From Edwardsiella anguillarum (GTDB lineage Bacteria; Pseudomonadota; Gammaproteobacteria; Enterobacterales; Enterobacteriaceae): a DNA stretch of 64,000 bases. Positions within the stretch are counted from its first letter, which is position 1, and each line of letters starts with the position of its first letter. The notes below the pieces were generated by a model, which did no database searches, was not told the DNA's origin, and saw only the letters and a list, made by a program, of their open reading frames with translations. The translations under genes and the position numbers were made by a program. Shown piece by piece: positions 17,821 through 26,614 of this stretch. The stretch lies in the NCBI RefSeq assembly GCF_008801815.1, contig NZ_VZOX01000016.1. One strand, given 5' to 3'.

Positions 17821-18254
17821 TGGCCTATAAGCGTCCGGAATCCATCCTGGTGGTGATCTATGCCCGCCAGGGGGGACGGGTGCTGATGTTGCAGCGGCGC
17901 GACGATCCCGATTTCTGGCAGTCGGTAACCGGCAGCCTGGAAGTGGGAGAGTCGCCGTCGCAGGCCGCGCAGCGTGAAGTAAAGGAAGAAGTGGGTATCG
18001 ACATCGTCAAGGAGCATTTGACGCTGACGGACTGCCAGCGCTGCGTGGAGTTTGAACTGTTTGCGCACCTGCGCCACCGCTATGCGCCCGGCGTGACGCG
18101 TAACCTAGAGCATTGGTTCTGTCTGGCCATTCCCGTGGAGCGGGCGATCCCGCTCAGCGAACATCTGGCCTACCGTTGGCTGGATGCCGCAGGGGCGGCC
18201 GGACTGACCAAGTCCTGGAGTAACCGACAGGCGATCGAACAGTTCGTCCCTTGA
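17820..18254 (+). CDS. nudB: Dihydroneopterin triphosphate diphosphatase NudB
   Basis: 144-residue Nudix hydrolase. The Nudix box runs from Gly38 through Glu44, Arg52-Glu53 and Glu56-Glu57 to Gly59. In E. coli NudB removes pyrophosphate from dihydroneopterin triphosphate in folate synthesis. Its ATG overlaps the aspS stop by one base, so it is translationally coupled to aspS. It is slightly shorter than E. coli NudB (about 150). Confidence 0.92.
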   Translation: MAYKRPESILVVIYARQGGRVLMLQRRDDPDFWQSVTGSLEVGESPSQAAQREVKEEVGIDIVKEHLTLTDCQRCVEFELFAHLRHRYAPGVTRNLEHWFCLAIPVERAIPLSEHLAYRWLDAAGAAGLTKSWSNRQAIEQFVP

Positions 18255-18353
18255 TTACGTGCCTGTACGGGCGGTCATGCTGGCCGTTCGCATTGATTTA
18301 CAGGCGTGCATATTGACTATTTTAGGGCCTTTGCGCCTTTAGCGGAGATTTAT

Positions 18354-19100
18354 ATGGCAGGTCATAGTAAGTGGGCCAACACCAAACATCGTAAGGCTGC
18401 GCAGGATGCCAAGCGCGGTAAAATCTTTACCAAGATCATTCGCGAGCTGGTGACCGCCGCCAAGCTGGGCGGCGGCGATCCGGACGCAAACCCGCGTCTG
18501 CGCGCGGCCGTTGATAAGGCGCTGTCCAACAACATGACCCGCGACACCCTGAACCGCGCCATCGCGCGCGGCGTGGGCGGCGATGACGACGGCAACATGG
18601 AAACCATCATTTATGAAGGCTACGGCCCGGGCGGTACCGCCGTGATGGTGGAGTGTCTGAGCGACAACCGCAACCGTACGGTGTCTGAAGTGCGTCACGC
18701 CTTTACCAAGTGCGGCGGCAACCTGGGTACCGATGGCTCCGTGGCCTATCTGTTCACCAAGAAAGGGGTGATCTCCTATGCGCCGGGTCTGGATGAAGAT
18801 GCGGTGATGGATGCGGCGCTGGAGGCCGGCGCCGATGACGTGGTGACCTATGACGACGGCGCCATTGATGTATACACCCCGTGGGAAACCTTCGGCCAGG
18901 TGAAGGATGCGCTGGATGCCGCCGGTTTGGTCGCCGAGTCGGCCGAGGTTTCCATGATCCCGTCGACCCAGGCCGACATGGATGCGGATACCGCGCCGAA
19001 GCTGCTGCGCCTAATCGATATGCTGGAAGACTGCGATGACGTGCAGGAAGTGTATCACAACGGTGAAATCTCCGATGAGGTTGCGGCTACTCTGGAATGA
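18354..19100 (+). CDS. yebC: YebC/TACO1-family protein
   Basis: 248 residues. [21 protein letters not shown] is the invariant N-terminus of this family. Bacterial YebC proteins have been described both as DNA-binding transcription regulators and, more recently, as translation factors helping ribosomes through difficult sequences. The 16-codon upstream extension of the frame is not family-like. Its stop overlaps the ruvC ATG (ATGA), coupling the two. Confidence 0.95.
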
Positions 19101-19618
19101 GTATCATCCTCGGGATTGACCCCGGCTCGCGGATCACCGGCTACGGCGTGATCCGCCAGCAGGGGAGGCAGCTCGAGTATATCGGCAGCGGCTGCATCCG
19201 CACCGGCGTCGACGATCTGCCTACCCGTCTTAAGCTGGTGTACGCCGGCGTCAGTGAAATCATCACCCAGTTCAATCCCGACTGCTTCGCCATCGAACAG
19301 GTTTTTATGGCCAAGAACGCCGATTCGGCGCTGAAGCTGGGACAGGCGCGCGGCGCCGCCATCGTGGCGGCGGTGAACCGTGATCTGCCGGTGTTTGAAT
19401 ACGCGGCGCGGCAGATCAAGCAGACGGTGGTGGGTAACGGCGGGGCGGAAAAGGCCCAGGTGCAGCATATGGTGCGCTCGCTGCTGAAGCTGCCGGCGAA
19501 TCCACAGGCGGACGCCGCCGATGCGCTGGCCGTGGCGATCACCCACTGCCACGTCAGCCAGAATGCGCTGCGCGTCAGCAGCGGCAGGCTGAATCTGGCG
19601 CGGGGACGCTTGCGCTGA
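19097..19618 (+). CDS. ruvC: Holliday junction resolvase RuvC
   Basis: 173 residues, as in E. coli. A dimeric endonuclease that cuts Holliday junctions symmetrically with Ruv[15 protein letters not shown] carries the first catalytic Asp (Asp8 counting Met), EQVF the catalytic Glu, and [12 protein letters not shown] the C-terminal acidic pair. It overlaps yebC and is followed by a terminator before ruvA. Confidence 0.96.
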
Positions 19619-19662
19619 CCGCGCCGCGCGGAGAGGGCGGGAGATGCCCGACGCTTTATTAC

Positions 19663-19689
19663 AGGCTGGATATTCATCCAGCCTTTTTT
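19663..19689 (+). terminator. Intrinsic terminator after ruvC
   Basis: Stem AGGCTGGAT / ATCCAGCCT with ATTC loop, followed by T residues. It separates yebC-ruvC from ruvAB. Confidence 0.85.
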
Positions 19690-19737
19690 ATGGTATAAGC
19701 GGAGGGATTATTTGACTGAGACAGAGAGGGTGTGCGC

Positions 19738-20346
19738 GTGATTGGTCGCCTCAGAGGAACTATTCTGGAAAAGCAGCCGCCGCAGGTGGTGCTGGAAACC
19801 CACGGCGTCGGCTATGAGGTGCAGATGCCGATGACCTGCTTTTATGAGCTGCCGCAGGTCGGCAGCGAAGCGGTGATCTTTACCCACTTTGTGGTGCGCG
19901 AAGACGCCCAGCTGCTGTACGGGTTCAACAATAAGCAGGAGCGTGCGCTGTTCCGTGAACTGATCAAGGTCAACGGCGTCGGGCCCAAGCTGGCGCTGGC
20001 GATCCTGTCCGGGATGTCGGCGCAGCAGTTTGTTGCGGCGGTTGAGCGTGAAGAGGTCGCGGCGCTGGTCAAGCTGCCAGGCGTGGGTAAGAAAACCGCC
20101 GAGCGGCTGGTGGTCGAGATGAAGGACCGCTTCAAGGGGCTGAGCGGCGATCTGTTTACCCCGGCGGATGACCTGCCGCCGAGCGCCCAGCCGCAGGCCC
20201 AGGCGGATGCCGAAGGCGAGGCGGTTGCCGCGCTGATCGCGCTGGGCTACAAGCCACAGGAGGCCAGCCGTCTGGTGAACCGGGTGGTGGTGGTCGGCGC
20301 TGACAGTGAAACCCTGATCCGCGACGCGCTGCGCGCGGCGCTGTAA
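19738..20346 (+). CDS. ruvA: Holliday junction DNA helicase subunit RuvA
   Basis: 202 residues. RuvA binds the four-way junction as a tetramer and loads the RuvB motor. The GTG at 19738 is chosen as start: a GAGAGGG ribosome site lies seven bases before it and the protein then begins MIGRLRG, as in E. coli. A GTG two codons earlier sits too close to that site. Helix-hairpin-helix motifs lie around NGVGPKLALAIL and LPGVGKKTAERL, and the C-terminal RuvB-binding domain is present. Confidence 0.95.
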   Translation: MIGRLRGTILEKQPPQVVLETHGVGYEVQMPMTCFYELPQVGSEAVIFTHFVVREDAQLLYGFNNKQERALFRELIKVNGVGPKLALAILSGMSAQQFVAAVEREEVAALVKLPGVGKKTAERLVVEMKDRFKGLSGDLFTPADDLPPSAQPQAQADAEGEAVAALIALGYKPQEASRLVNRVVVVGADSETLIRDALRAAL

Positions 20347-20365
20347 TAACCCTGGAGAGCACGGG

Positions 20366-21370
20366 ATGATAGAAGCCGATCGTCTGATTGCCGCCGGCGC
20401 CCAGAGCGAAGAGGAGTTCCTCGATCGCGCCATTCGGCCGAAGAGCCTGGCCGACTATGTCGGTCAGCCGCAGGTGCGCGGGCAGATGGAGATTTTCATC
20501 AAGGCGGCCAAGCTGCGCGGCGATGCGCTGGATCACCTGCTGATCTTCGGGCCGCCGGGGCTGGGGAAAACCACGCTGGCGAACATCGTCGCCAATGAGA
20601 TGGGCGTCAATCTGCGCACCACCTCGGGGCCGGTGCTGGAGAAAGCGGGCGATCTGGCGGCCATGCTGACCAACCTGGAGCCGCACGATGTGCTGTTCAT
20701 CGATGAGATCCACCGCCTGTCGCCGGTGGTGGAAGAGGTGCTTTATCCGGCAATGGAAGACTACCAGCTGGATATTATGATCGGCGAAGGGCCGGCGGCG
20801 CGCTCGATCAAGATCGACCTGCCGCCCTTTACGCTGGTCGGCGCCACCACTCGCGCCGGATCGCTCACCTCGCCGCTGCGCGACCGCTTTGGCATCGTGC
20901 AGCGCCTGGAGTTCTATCAGGTGGCCGATTTGCAGCATATCGTCGGGCGCAGCGCGCAGTGCCTGGGGCTGACGCTGACGGATGAGGGGGCGCTGGAGGT
21001 GGCGCGCCGCTCGCGCGGTACGCCGCGTATCGCCAACCGCCTACTGCGTCGGGTGCGCGACTTTGCCGAGGTGTGCGCCGATGGACATATTGACGGTAAG
21101 GTCGCGGCGCAGGCGCTGAATATGCTGGATGTGGATGCGGCGGGCTTTGACTATATGGATCGTAAGCTGCTGCTGGCGGTGATCGACAAGTTTATGGGCG
21201 GGCCGGTCGGGCTGGATAACCTGGCGGCGGCGATCGGCGAGGAGCGTGAGACCATCGAGGATGTGCTGGAGCCGTATCTGATCCAGCAGGGGTTCATACA
21301 GCGCACCCCGCGCGGGCGCATCGCGACCGCCCATGCCTACCAGCACTTCGGCATCGATCGCGCGGAGTAA
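20366..21370 (+). CDS. ruvB: Holliday junction branch migration ATPase RuvB
   Basis: 334 residues (E. coli 336). AAA+ hexameric motor that drives branch migration with RuvA. Walker A is GPPGLGKTT, Walker B LFIDEIHRL, sensor 1 GATTRAG, and a C-terminal winged helix contacts DNA. It is 19 bases downstream of ruvA and in the same operon. A strong terminator shared with znuB follows. Confidence 0.97.
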   Translation: MIEADRLIAAGAQSEEEFLDRAIRPKSLADYVGQPQVRGQMEIFIKAAKLRGDALDHLLIFGPPGLGKTTLANIVANEMGVNLRTTSGPVLEKAGDLAAMLTNLEPHDVLFIDEIHRLSPVVEEVLYPAMEDYQLDIMIGEGPAARSIKIDLPPFTLVGATTRAGSLTSPLRDRFGIVQRLEFYQVADLQHIVGRSAQCLGLTLTDEGALEVARRSRGTPRIANRLLRRVRDFAEVCADGHIDGKVAAQALNMLDVDAAGFDYMDRKLLLAVIDKFMGGPVGLDNLAAAIGEERETIEDVLEPYLIQQGFIQRTPRGRIATAHAYQHFGIDRAE

Positions 21371-21380
21371 GCTCGGCTAT

Positions 21381-21420
21381 AAAAAATCCCGTTACCGCGG
21401 CGCGAGTAACGGGATTTTTT
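21381..21420. terminator. Bidirectional terminator ruvB / znuB
   Basis: A perfect 15-bp stem (AAAAAATCCCGTTAC / GTAACGGGATTTTTT) with a 10-base loop, between convergent ruvB and znuB. Confidence 0.92.
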
Positions 21421-21436
21421 TGCGCGGTGCTCAGGT

Positions 21437-22222
21437 TTAGGCGCTCTGGCGACGGCCCAGGCTGAGGATAAACAGCAGGGCTGCGCACAACACCACCGAC
21501 GGCCCCGCCGGGGTATCATACCAGGCGGAGAACGCCAGACCGCCGCTGATGGCCAACAGGCCGGCCAGCACGGCGCCGGCCGCCATTTGCTCCGGGGTGC
21601 GGGCAAAGCGGCGGGCGGTGGCCGCCGGAATGATCAGCAGCGAGGTGATGATCAGCGCGCCGACAAACTTCATCGCCAGGCCGATGGTCAGGGCGGTGGT
21701 CAGCATCAGCAGCAGCTTTACCCGCCCCAGGGCGATGCCGTCAACGTGGGCGAGCTCCGGGCTGATGGTCATCGACAGCAGGACGCGCCACTGCCACAGC
21801 AGCAGCGCCAGCACCAGCGCGACGCCAACGGCGATGATCGCGACATCCCGATAGGTCACCGCCAGCAGATCGCCGAACAGGTAGGCCATCAGATCGACGC
21901 GAACGTTGGACATCAGCGCCACCACGACCAGCCCCAGCGAAAGTGCGCTGTGCGCCATGATGCCCAGCAGGGTATCGATGCCCAGCTGGGGACGGCGCTC
22001 CAGCCAGACCAGCATACAGGCCAGCAGCAGCGTGACGGCGATCACCGCATAGAACGGGTTTACCTCCAGCAATAGGCCGAAAGCGACGCCGAGCAGCGAG
22101 GCATGGGCGAGGGTATCGCCAAAGTAGGACATGCGCCGCCATACCACGAACGATCCCAAGGGGCCCGCCGCCAGCGCCAGCAGCGCGCCGGCCAGCCAGC
22201 CGGGCAGCAACAGTTCAATCAT
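21437..22222 (-). CDS. znuB: Zinc ABC transporter permease ZnuB
   Basis: 261 residues, as in E. coli. ABC-3 family permease with seven to eight hydrophobic segments, forming the inner-membrane channel of the ZnuABC high-affinity zinc importer. Its start overlaps the end of znuC by eight bases, so znuC-znuB is one translationally coupled operon read from the Zur-controlled divergent promoter. Confidence 0.95.
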   Translation of the reverse strand: MIELLLPGWLAGALLALAAGPLGSFVVWRRMSYFGDTLAHASLLGVAFGLLLEVNPFYAVIAVTLLLACMLVWLERRPQLGIDTLLGIMAHSALSLGLVVVALMSNVRVDLMAYLFGDLLAVTYRDVAIIAVGVALVLALLLWQWRVLLSMTISPELAHVDGIALGRVKLLLMLTTALTIGLAMKFVGALIITSLLIIPAATARRFARTPEQMAAGAVLAGLLAISGGLAFSAWYDTPAGPSVVLCAALLFILSLGRRQSA

Positions 22223-22991
22223 CGGCCTCTCCGCTGCGTGTCTTGAGAATAATTTTACCGCACAGATCGTGGCGGTGGTTGTGGTGGTGGCGATAGACCG
22301 CCAGCTGCTGGGCGCCGTGAGCGCCGAACATGGCGATAAACTGCGGATGGCTGGCGACCGCCTCAGGGGTGCCGGAGCAGCAGATATGCTGGTTCAGGCA
22401 CAGGACGTCATCGGTTTTCGCCATCACCAGGTGCAGGTCGTGCGACACGATCAGCACCGCGCAGTTAAGCTCGTGGCGCAGGCGGTCGATCAGATCATAC
22501 AGCGCCAGCTGGCCGTTGACGTCAACTCCGGCGGTCGGCTCATCCAGCACCAGCAGATCCGGGGTGTTGAGCAGGGCGCGAGCCAGCAGTACACGCTGGT
22601 TTTCGCCGCCGGAGAGCTTCTGCATCGGCTGCTTGAGCAGGTGCCCGGCCTGAACCCGCTGCAGCGCCGGCAGTACGTCCTGGCGTTTTACGCCGGGGCG
22701 CAGACGCATGAAGCGCTCGACCGTCAGCGGCAGGGTGGCGTCCAAATGCAGTTTCTGGGGAACATAGCCAATCGTCAGCCCTGGGCGGGTGGTGCGTTCG
22801 CCGCGCGTGGGGGTGATCAGCCCTAGCACGACGCGTACCAGGGTGGATTTACCGGCGCCGTTAGGGCCCAGTAGGGTCAGGATACGCCCGCGCCGCAGCG
22901 TGAGGGAGACGTTATCCAGTACATCGCGGCTCCCGAAGCGCACGGCGACGTGCTGCAGGGTGACCAGCGGTAGATTATCTTGCTGTGACAT
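22215..22991 (-). CDS. znuC: Zinc ABC transporter ATPase ZnuC
   Basis: 258 residues. Walker A GPNGAGKST, ABC signature LSGGENQRV and Walker B LLVLDEP are all intact. A His-rich C-terminal stretch YRHHHNHRHD is typical of ZnuC. The frame extends over 120 codons upstream, right through the Zur operator and into antisense znuA; MSQQDN at 22991 is the family start. Confidence 0.95.
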   Translation of the reverse strand: MSQQDNLPLVTLQHVAVRFGSRDVLDNVSLTLRRGRILTLLGPNGAGKSTLVRVVLGLITPTRGERTTRPGLTIGYVPQKLHLDATLPLTVERFMRLRPGVKRQDVLPALQRVQAGHLLKQPMQKLSGGENQRVLLARALLNTPDLLVLDEPTAGVDVNGQLALYDLIDRLRHELNCAVLIVSHDLHLVMAKTDDVLCLNQHICCSGTPEAVASHPQFIAMFGAHGAQQLAVYRHHHNHRHDLCGKIILKTRSGEADD

Positions 22992-23016
22992 GGTTACGGC
23001 ATATTGCACTATGAGT

Positions 23017-23039
23017 GGAATGTTATAATATAACGTTTC
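23017..23039. promoter_or_regulatory. Zur operator between znuCB and znuA
   Basis: A near-perfect palindrome centred at 23028 with core GTTATAATATAAC. It matches the enterobacterial Zur box GAAATGTTATANTATAACATTTC except at a few outer positions. It lies in the 75-base divergent spacer, where zinc-loaded Zur would repress both znuA and znuCB. Confidence 0.88.
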
Positions 23040-23066
23040 ATCAAACGTTACGCAGGGAATTTTGTC

Positions 23067-24077
23067 ATGATACCGCAAAAAAATATAATTAAACGCACGC
23101 TTATTGCTTCCGCGCTGTCGCTGTGTGCGCTGGCGGGCAGCGCGCAGGCTGACGTGGTGACCTCGGTTCGGCCGCTGGGTTTCATCGCGGCAGCGATTGC
23201 CGACGGCGTGATGCCGACGCAGGTTCTGCTGCCTGACGGCGCCTCGCCCCACGATTATGCACTGCGTCCCTCGGATATCAAACGATTGCGTGACGCCGAC
23301 CTGGTGGTATGGATAGGGCCGGAAATGGAGAGTTTCCTTGAAAAACCGACTCAACAGCTAGAAAGTAACAAAAATCTCATGCTCAGCACCCTGCCGGGCG
23401 TGCGTAGTCAACTCATTGCGGGCGATGATGATGATGACCACGATCATCATATTACGCAGGACGAAAAGCATGCAGAAAATTCCGATTCTTCCGGGTCACA
23501 TATTGTTACAAATGGCGCCAGCGCTGGCTTAGCGCGCGATCATGATCACGATCACGGTCAATATAATATGCACATTTGGCTCTCTCCGGCGATTGCAAAA
23601 CAGGTGGCGATTGCGATTCATGACCGACTAGTGCAACGAAGCCCACAAAATAAAGACAAACTGGATGTCAACCTACGTAAATTCGAGCAACAACTCGAGC
23701 AGACAGAAAAGAAAGTTGGTATCATGCTGCGGCCTGTGCAGGATAAAGGGTATTTTGTCTTTCACGATGCCTATGGTTACTTCGAGAAAACCTTTGGCCT
23801 GACTCCGTTGGGACATTTCACGGTCAATCCCGAGATACAGCCTGGCGCACGGCGCTTACACCAAATTAGAACACAGCTGGTTGAGCAAAAGGCAGTTTGC
23901 GTTTTTGCTGAGCCACAGTTCAGGCCAGCCGTTATCTCGGCGATTGCGCAGGGGACCCCTGTCCGGCAGGGTACGCTAGATCCCCTGGGAAGCGCGATCC
24001 CACTGAGTGCGGACAGCTATATGGTCTTTTTGACCACGCTGGCGCACCAGTATTCAAGCTGCCTGAAGGGAGATTAA
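23067..24077 (+). CDS. znuA: Periplasmic zinc-binding protein ZnuA
   Basis: 336 residues, longer than E. coli ZnuA (about 310). The signal peptide ends at AQA (residue 28). A cluster A-1 metal-binding protein that delivers zinc to ZnuBC. The central acidic, His-rich loop (about residues 118-165) holds DDDDDHDHH and a second DHDHDH cluster, and is larger than in E. coli, which accounts for the extra length. Codon use in the middle and 3' part is more AT-rich than in neighbouring genes. AGGGAA precedes the ATG. It is divergent from znuCB across the Zur box. Confidence 0.95.
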   Translation: MIPQKNIIKRTLIASALSLCALAGSAQADVVTSVRPLGFIAAAIADGVMPTQVLLPDGASPHDYALRPSDIKRLRDADLVVWIGPEMESFLEKPTQQLESNKNLMLSTLPGVRSQLIAGDDDDDHDHHITQDEKHAENSDSSGSHIVTNGASAGLARDHDHDHGQYNMHIWLSPAIAKQVAIAIHDRLVQRSPQNKDKLDVNLRKFEQQLEQTEKKVGIMLRPVQDKGYFVFHDAYGYFEKTFGLTPLGHFTVNPEIQPGARRLHQIRTQLVEQKAVCVFAEPQFRPAVISAIAQGTPVRQGTLDPLGSAIPLSADSYMVFLTTLAHQYSSCLKGD

Positions 24078-24090
24078 GAGGAAAATCCGA

Positions 24091-25410
24091 GTGCAGCAGA
24101 TAGCGCGTTCTATCGCTCAGGCATACAGTAACTTGCCCCGCCCCCACCGGGTGATGCTGGGATCCCTGAGCGTTGTCACCCTGGCTGTCGCCATCTGGCA
24201 GCCTTTTGTCTACCATCCTCGCGCGGTGGAGAGCGACACCGCGAAAAGCGTTCTGCTGGAGACGCCGCCGCTCAGCGCGCTAGCGCCAGAGGCCAGCGAG
24301 CCCCTCGATCAGCCGGCGCCGGAAGACGAGGTGCCCAAGGATGAGATCGACGACGGCAGCGATGATGCCAGCAGTCACGACTACGTGGTCTCCAGCGGCG
24401 ATACCCTGGGTAGCATCCTGACTCAGTACGGCGTCGATATGTCCAATGTCTCGGCGCTGGCCAAGCAGTATCCCGCCCTGCGTAACCTGAACGTCGGTCA
24501 GACCCTGACCTGGCAGGTTAACGATGCCGGTACGCTGCAGAAGCTGACCTGGGAGGTCTCGCGCCGCGAGAGCCGGATATATGAGCTGGGCAGCAGCGGG
24601 TATAAGGAGACGGTAGAAAACCAGCAGGGCGAGTGGAAAAACCGGGTGATCACCGGTACGCTCAACGGCAGCTTTGTGGCCAGCGCTCAGGCGGCGGGGC
24701 TGAGCCGTAGTGAGATTAATACGGTTATCAAGGCGCTGCAGTGGCAGATGGATTTCCGTAGGCTGCAGAAGGGCGATCGTTTCTCGGTGCTGCTGTCGCG
24801 TGAGATGCTGGATGGCAAGAGCGCCCAGAGCCAGATCCTGGGGGTGCGCCTGCGCAGCGGCGATAAAGACTATTATGCTATCCGCGCCGAGGACGGTAAG
24901 TATTATGACCGCCAGGGTGCCGGGCTGGCCAAAGGCTTTATGCGCTACCCGACCAGCAAACATTTCCGCGTCAGCTCCAACTTTAATCCGCATCGGTTGA
25001 ACCCGGTGACGGGTCGCGTTGCGCCCCATAAAGGGGTCGACTTCGCCATGCCGGTCGGGACGCCGGTGCTGGCGGTCGGAGACGGCGAGGTGGTGATAGC
25101 CAAGCGCAGCGGTGCCGCAGGGAACTACGTGGTGATCCGCCATGGCCGTCAATATACGACCCGCTTTATGCATCTGAAGACGATCCTGGTGAAGCCGGGC
25201 CAGAAAGTGAAGCGCGGCGATCGCGTTGCGCTCTCCGGTAATACCGGCCGCTCGACCGGTCCGCATCTGCACTATGAGTTTTGGGTGAATAATCAGGCGG
25301 TAAACCCGCTGACGGTGAACCTGCCGCGCTCCGATGCCCTGACCGGCAAAGAACGCAGCGCGTTCCTCGCCCAGATGCGTGACGTCGTGCCTCAGCTGCA
25401 GCTGGACTGA
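24091..25410 (+). CDS. mepM: Murein DD-endopeptidase MepM
   Basis: 439 residues (E. coli 440). It has an N-terminal membrane anchor (about residues 20-38), an acidic linker, a LysM domain (about 95-145, YVVSSGDTLGSIL), and a C-terminal M23 peptidase domain with metal ligands in HKGVDFAM and HLHYEFW. It cleaves D-Ala-mDAP cross-links to allow cell-wall growth. The start is GTG at 24091, with AAGAGGA eight bases upstream that overlaps the znuA stop, so the two are probably co-expressed. Confidence 0.95.
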   Translation: MQQIARSIAQAYSNLPRPHRVMLGSLSVVTLAVAIWQPFVYHPRAVESDTAKSVLLETPPLSALAPEASEPLDQPAPEDEVPKDEIDDGSDDASSHDYVVSSGDTLGSILTQYGVDMSNVSALAKQYPALRNLNVGQTLTWQVNDAGTLQKLTWEVSRRESRIYELGSSGYKETVENQQGEWKNRVITGTLNGSFVASAQAAGLSRSEINTVIKALQWQMDFRRLQKGDRFSVLLSREMLDGKSAQSQILGVRLRSGDKDYYAIRAEDGKYYDRQGAGLAKGFMRYPTSKHFRVSSNFNPHRLNPVTGRVAPHKGVDFAMPVGTPVLAVGDGEVVIAKRSGAAGNYVVIRHGRQYTTRFMHLKTILVKPGQKVKRGDRVALSGNTGRSTGPHLHYEFWVNNQAVNPLTVNLPRSDALTGKERSAFLAQMRDVVPQLQLD

Positions 25411-25437
25411 GCCCCGACCAGGTTAGCGCGTCACCCT

Positions 25438-25460
25438 AAGCCCGCCTCGGCGGGCTTTTT
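25438..25460 (+). terminator. Intrinsic terminator after mepM
   Basis: GC-rich stem GCCCGCC / GGCGGGC flanked by AA and followed by five T. Confidence 0.85.
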
Positions 25461-25519
25461 ATATGTGCCACTTGCCGTCGCCCTGGATTTCACCCGTCGT
25501 CCCGTTCAGGGTGGGACAG

Positions 25520-25548
25520 TTTTTTTTTGTCTGCCAAATGGCTACAAT
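25520..25548 (+). promoter_or_regulatory. Candidate lpxM promoter containing a T9 tract
   Basis: TACAAT at 25543-25548 is a plausible -10. The -35 position falls in a run of nine T at 25520-25528, flanked by GACA and TGTC. The leader to the lpxM ATG would be about 45 bases. The homopolymer lies where length changes would alter promoter geometry. Confidence 0.4.
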
Positions 25549-25599
25549 TTCCAGCCATCCCACGCGTCATCCGCGTGGGGATCATAAAAGAGTCCACTG

Positions 25600-26562
25600 A
25601 TGCAACACGAGACCAAATCAAACGCTGAGTTTATTCCGCGCTTTCGCGCCGCCTTCCTCTCGCCTCGTTATTGGGGCGTCTGGTTGGGGATCGCGCTGAT
25701 GGTGGCGATGGCATTCCTGCCGCTGCGCCTGCGCGATCGGATGATCGGCGCCGTAGGGCGCTTGGCCGGACGCCTGGCCAGCGGCGCGCGCCGTCGCGCG
25801 CGCATCAATCTGATGCTCTGCTTCCCGCAGATGGATGCGCATCGGCGCGAGGCGATCATCGATACGATGTTCGCCCGCGCGGGGCAGTCCATGTTCCTGA
25901 TGGCCGAGCTGACCCTGCGCGGTCCGCGGCGCTTGCTGCGTCACACCCACTGGCACGGCGGCGAGATCATTGAGCAGGCGCGCGAGCAGGGGGAGAACGT
26001 GATTTTTTTGGTGCCCCATGGCTGGGCCGTCGATATTCCCGCCATGCTGTTGGCCGCCGACGGGCAGCCGATGGCCGCCATGTTCCATAATCAGAAGAAC
26101 CCGCTGGTTGACTATCTGTGGAACCGTGCGCGCCGCCGTTTCGGTGGGCGCCTGCACGCGCGCAACGATGGCATCAAACCGTTTATCAGCTCGGTGCGCA
26201 AAGGCTACTGGGGATATTACCTGCCCGATCAGGATCACGGCGCAGAGCACAGCGAGTTTGTGGACTTTTTCGCCACCTATAAGGCCACATTACCGGCCAT
26301 CGGGCGGCTGATGAAGCTGTGCCGGGCGCGCATCATTCCGCTGTTTCCGGTGTATGATGGCGAACAGGGGCGGTTGGACATCTATCTTCGCCCGCCGATG
26401 GACGACATCGCAGGACAGGATGACGCCTATATTGCCCGGCGGATGAATCAGGAGGTGGAGCTGCTGATGGGGGAGCACCCGGAGCAGTACACCTGGATCC
26501 TGAAGCTGTTGAAAACGCGCAGACCGGGAGAGATAGAGCCCTATTGCCGCCAGGATTTATGA
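25600..26562 (+). CDS. lpxM: Lipid A myristoyltransferase LpxM (MsbB)
   Basis: 320 residues (E. coli 323). Inner-membrane lysophospholipid acyltransferase that adds the last (myristoyl) secondary acyl chain to KDO2-lipid A. The catalytic H-x4-D motif is in VPHGWAVDIP, and FGGRLHARNDGIKPFI and GYYLPDQDHG are LpxM-typical. One hydrophobic segment (about residues 27-45) anchors the protein. In E. coli too, lpxM lies next to mepM. Confidence 0.94.
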   Translation: MQHETKSNAEFIPRFRAAFLSPRYWGVWLGIALMVAMAFLPLRLRDRMIGAVGRLAGRLASGARRRARINLMLCFPQMDAHRREAIIDTMFARAGQSMFLMAELTLRGPRRLLRHTHWHGGEIIEQAREQGENVIFLVPHGWAVDIPAMLLAADGQPMAAMFHNQKNPLVDYLWNRARRRFGGRLHARNDGIKPFISSVRKGYWGYYLPDQDHGAEHSEFVDFFATYKATLPAIGRLMKLCRARIIPLFPVYDGEQGRLDIYLRPPMDDIAGQDDAYIARRMNQEVELLMGEHPEQYTWILKLLKTRRPGEIEPYCRQDL

Positions 26563-26614
26563 TGCGCTGCGGTCTGCTTCGCTGAGCGCCGGCCGTGTGA
26601 TTGAAGGGAAGAGA

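Noticed and set aside
22992..23354. N-terminal extension of znuC
   Set aside because: The frame is open for over 120 codons upstream but crosses the Zur operator and runs antisense to znuA; the family start is at 22991.
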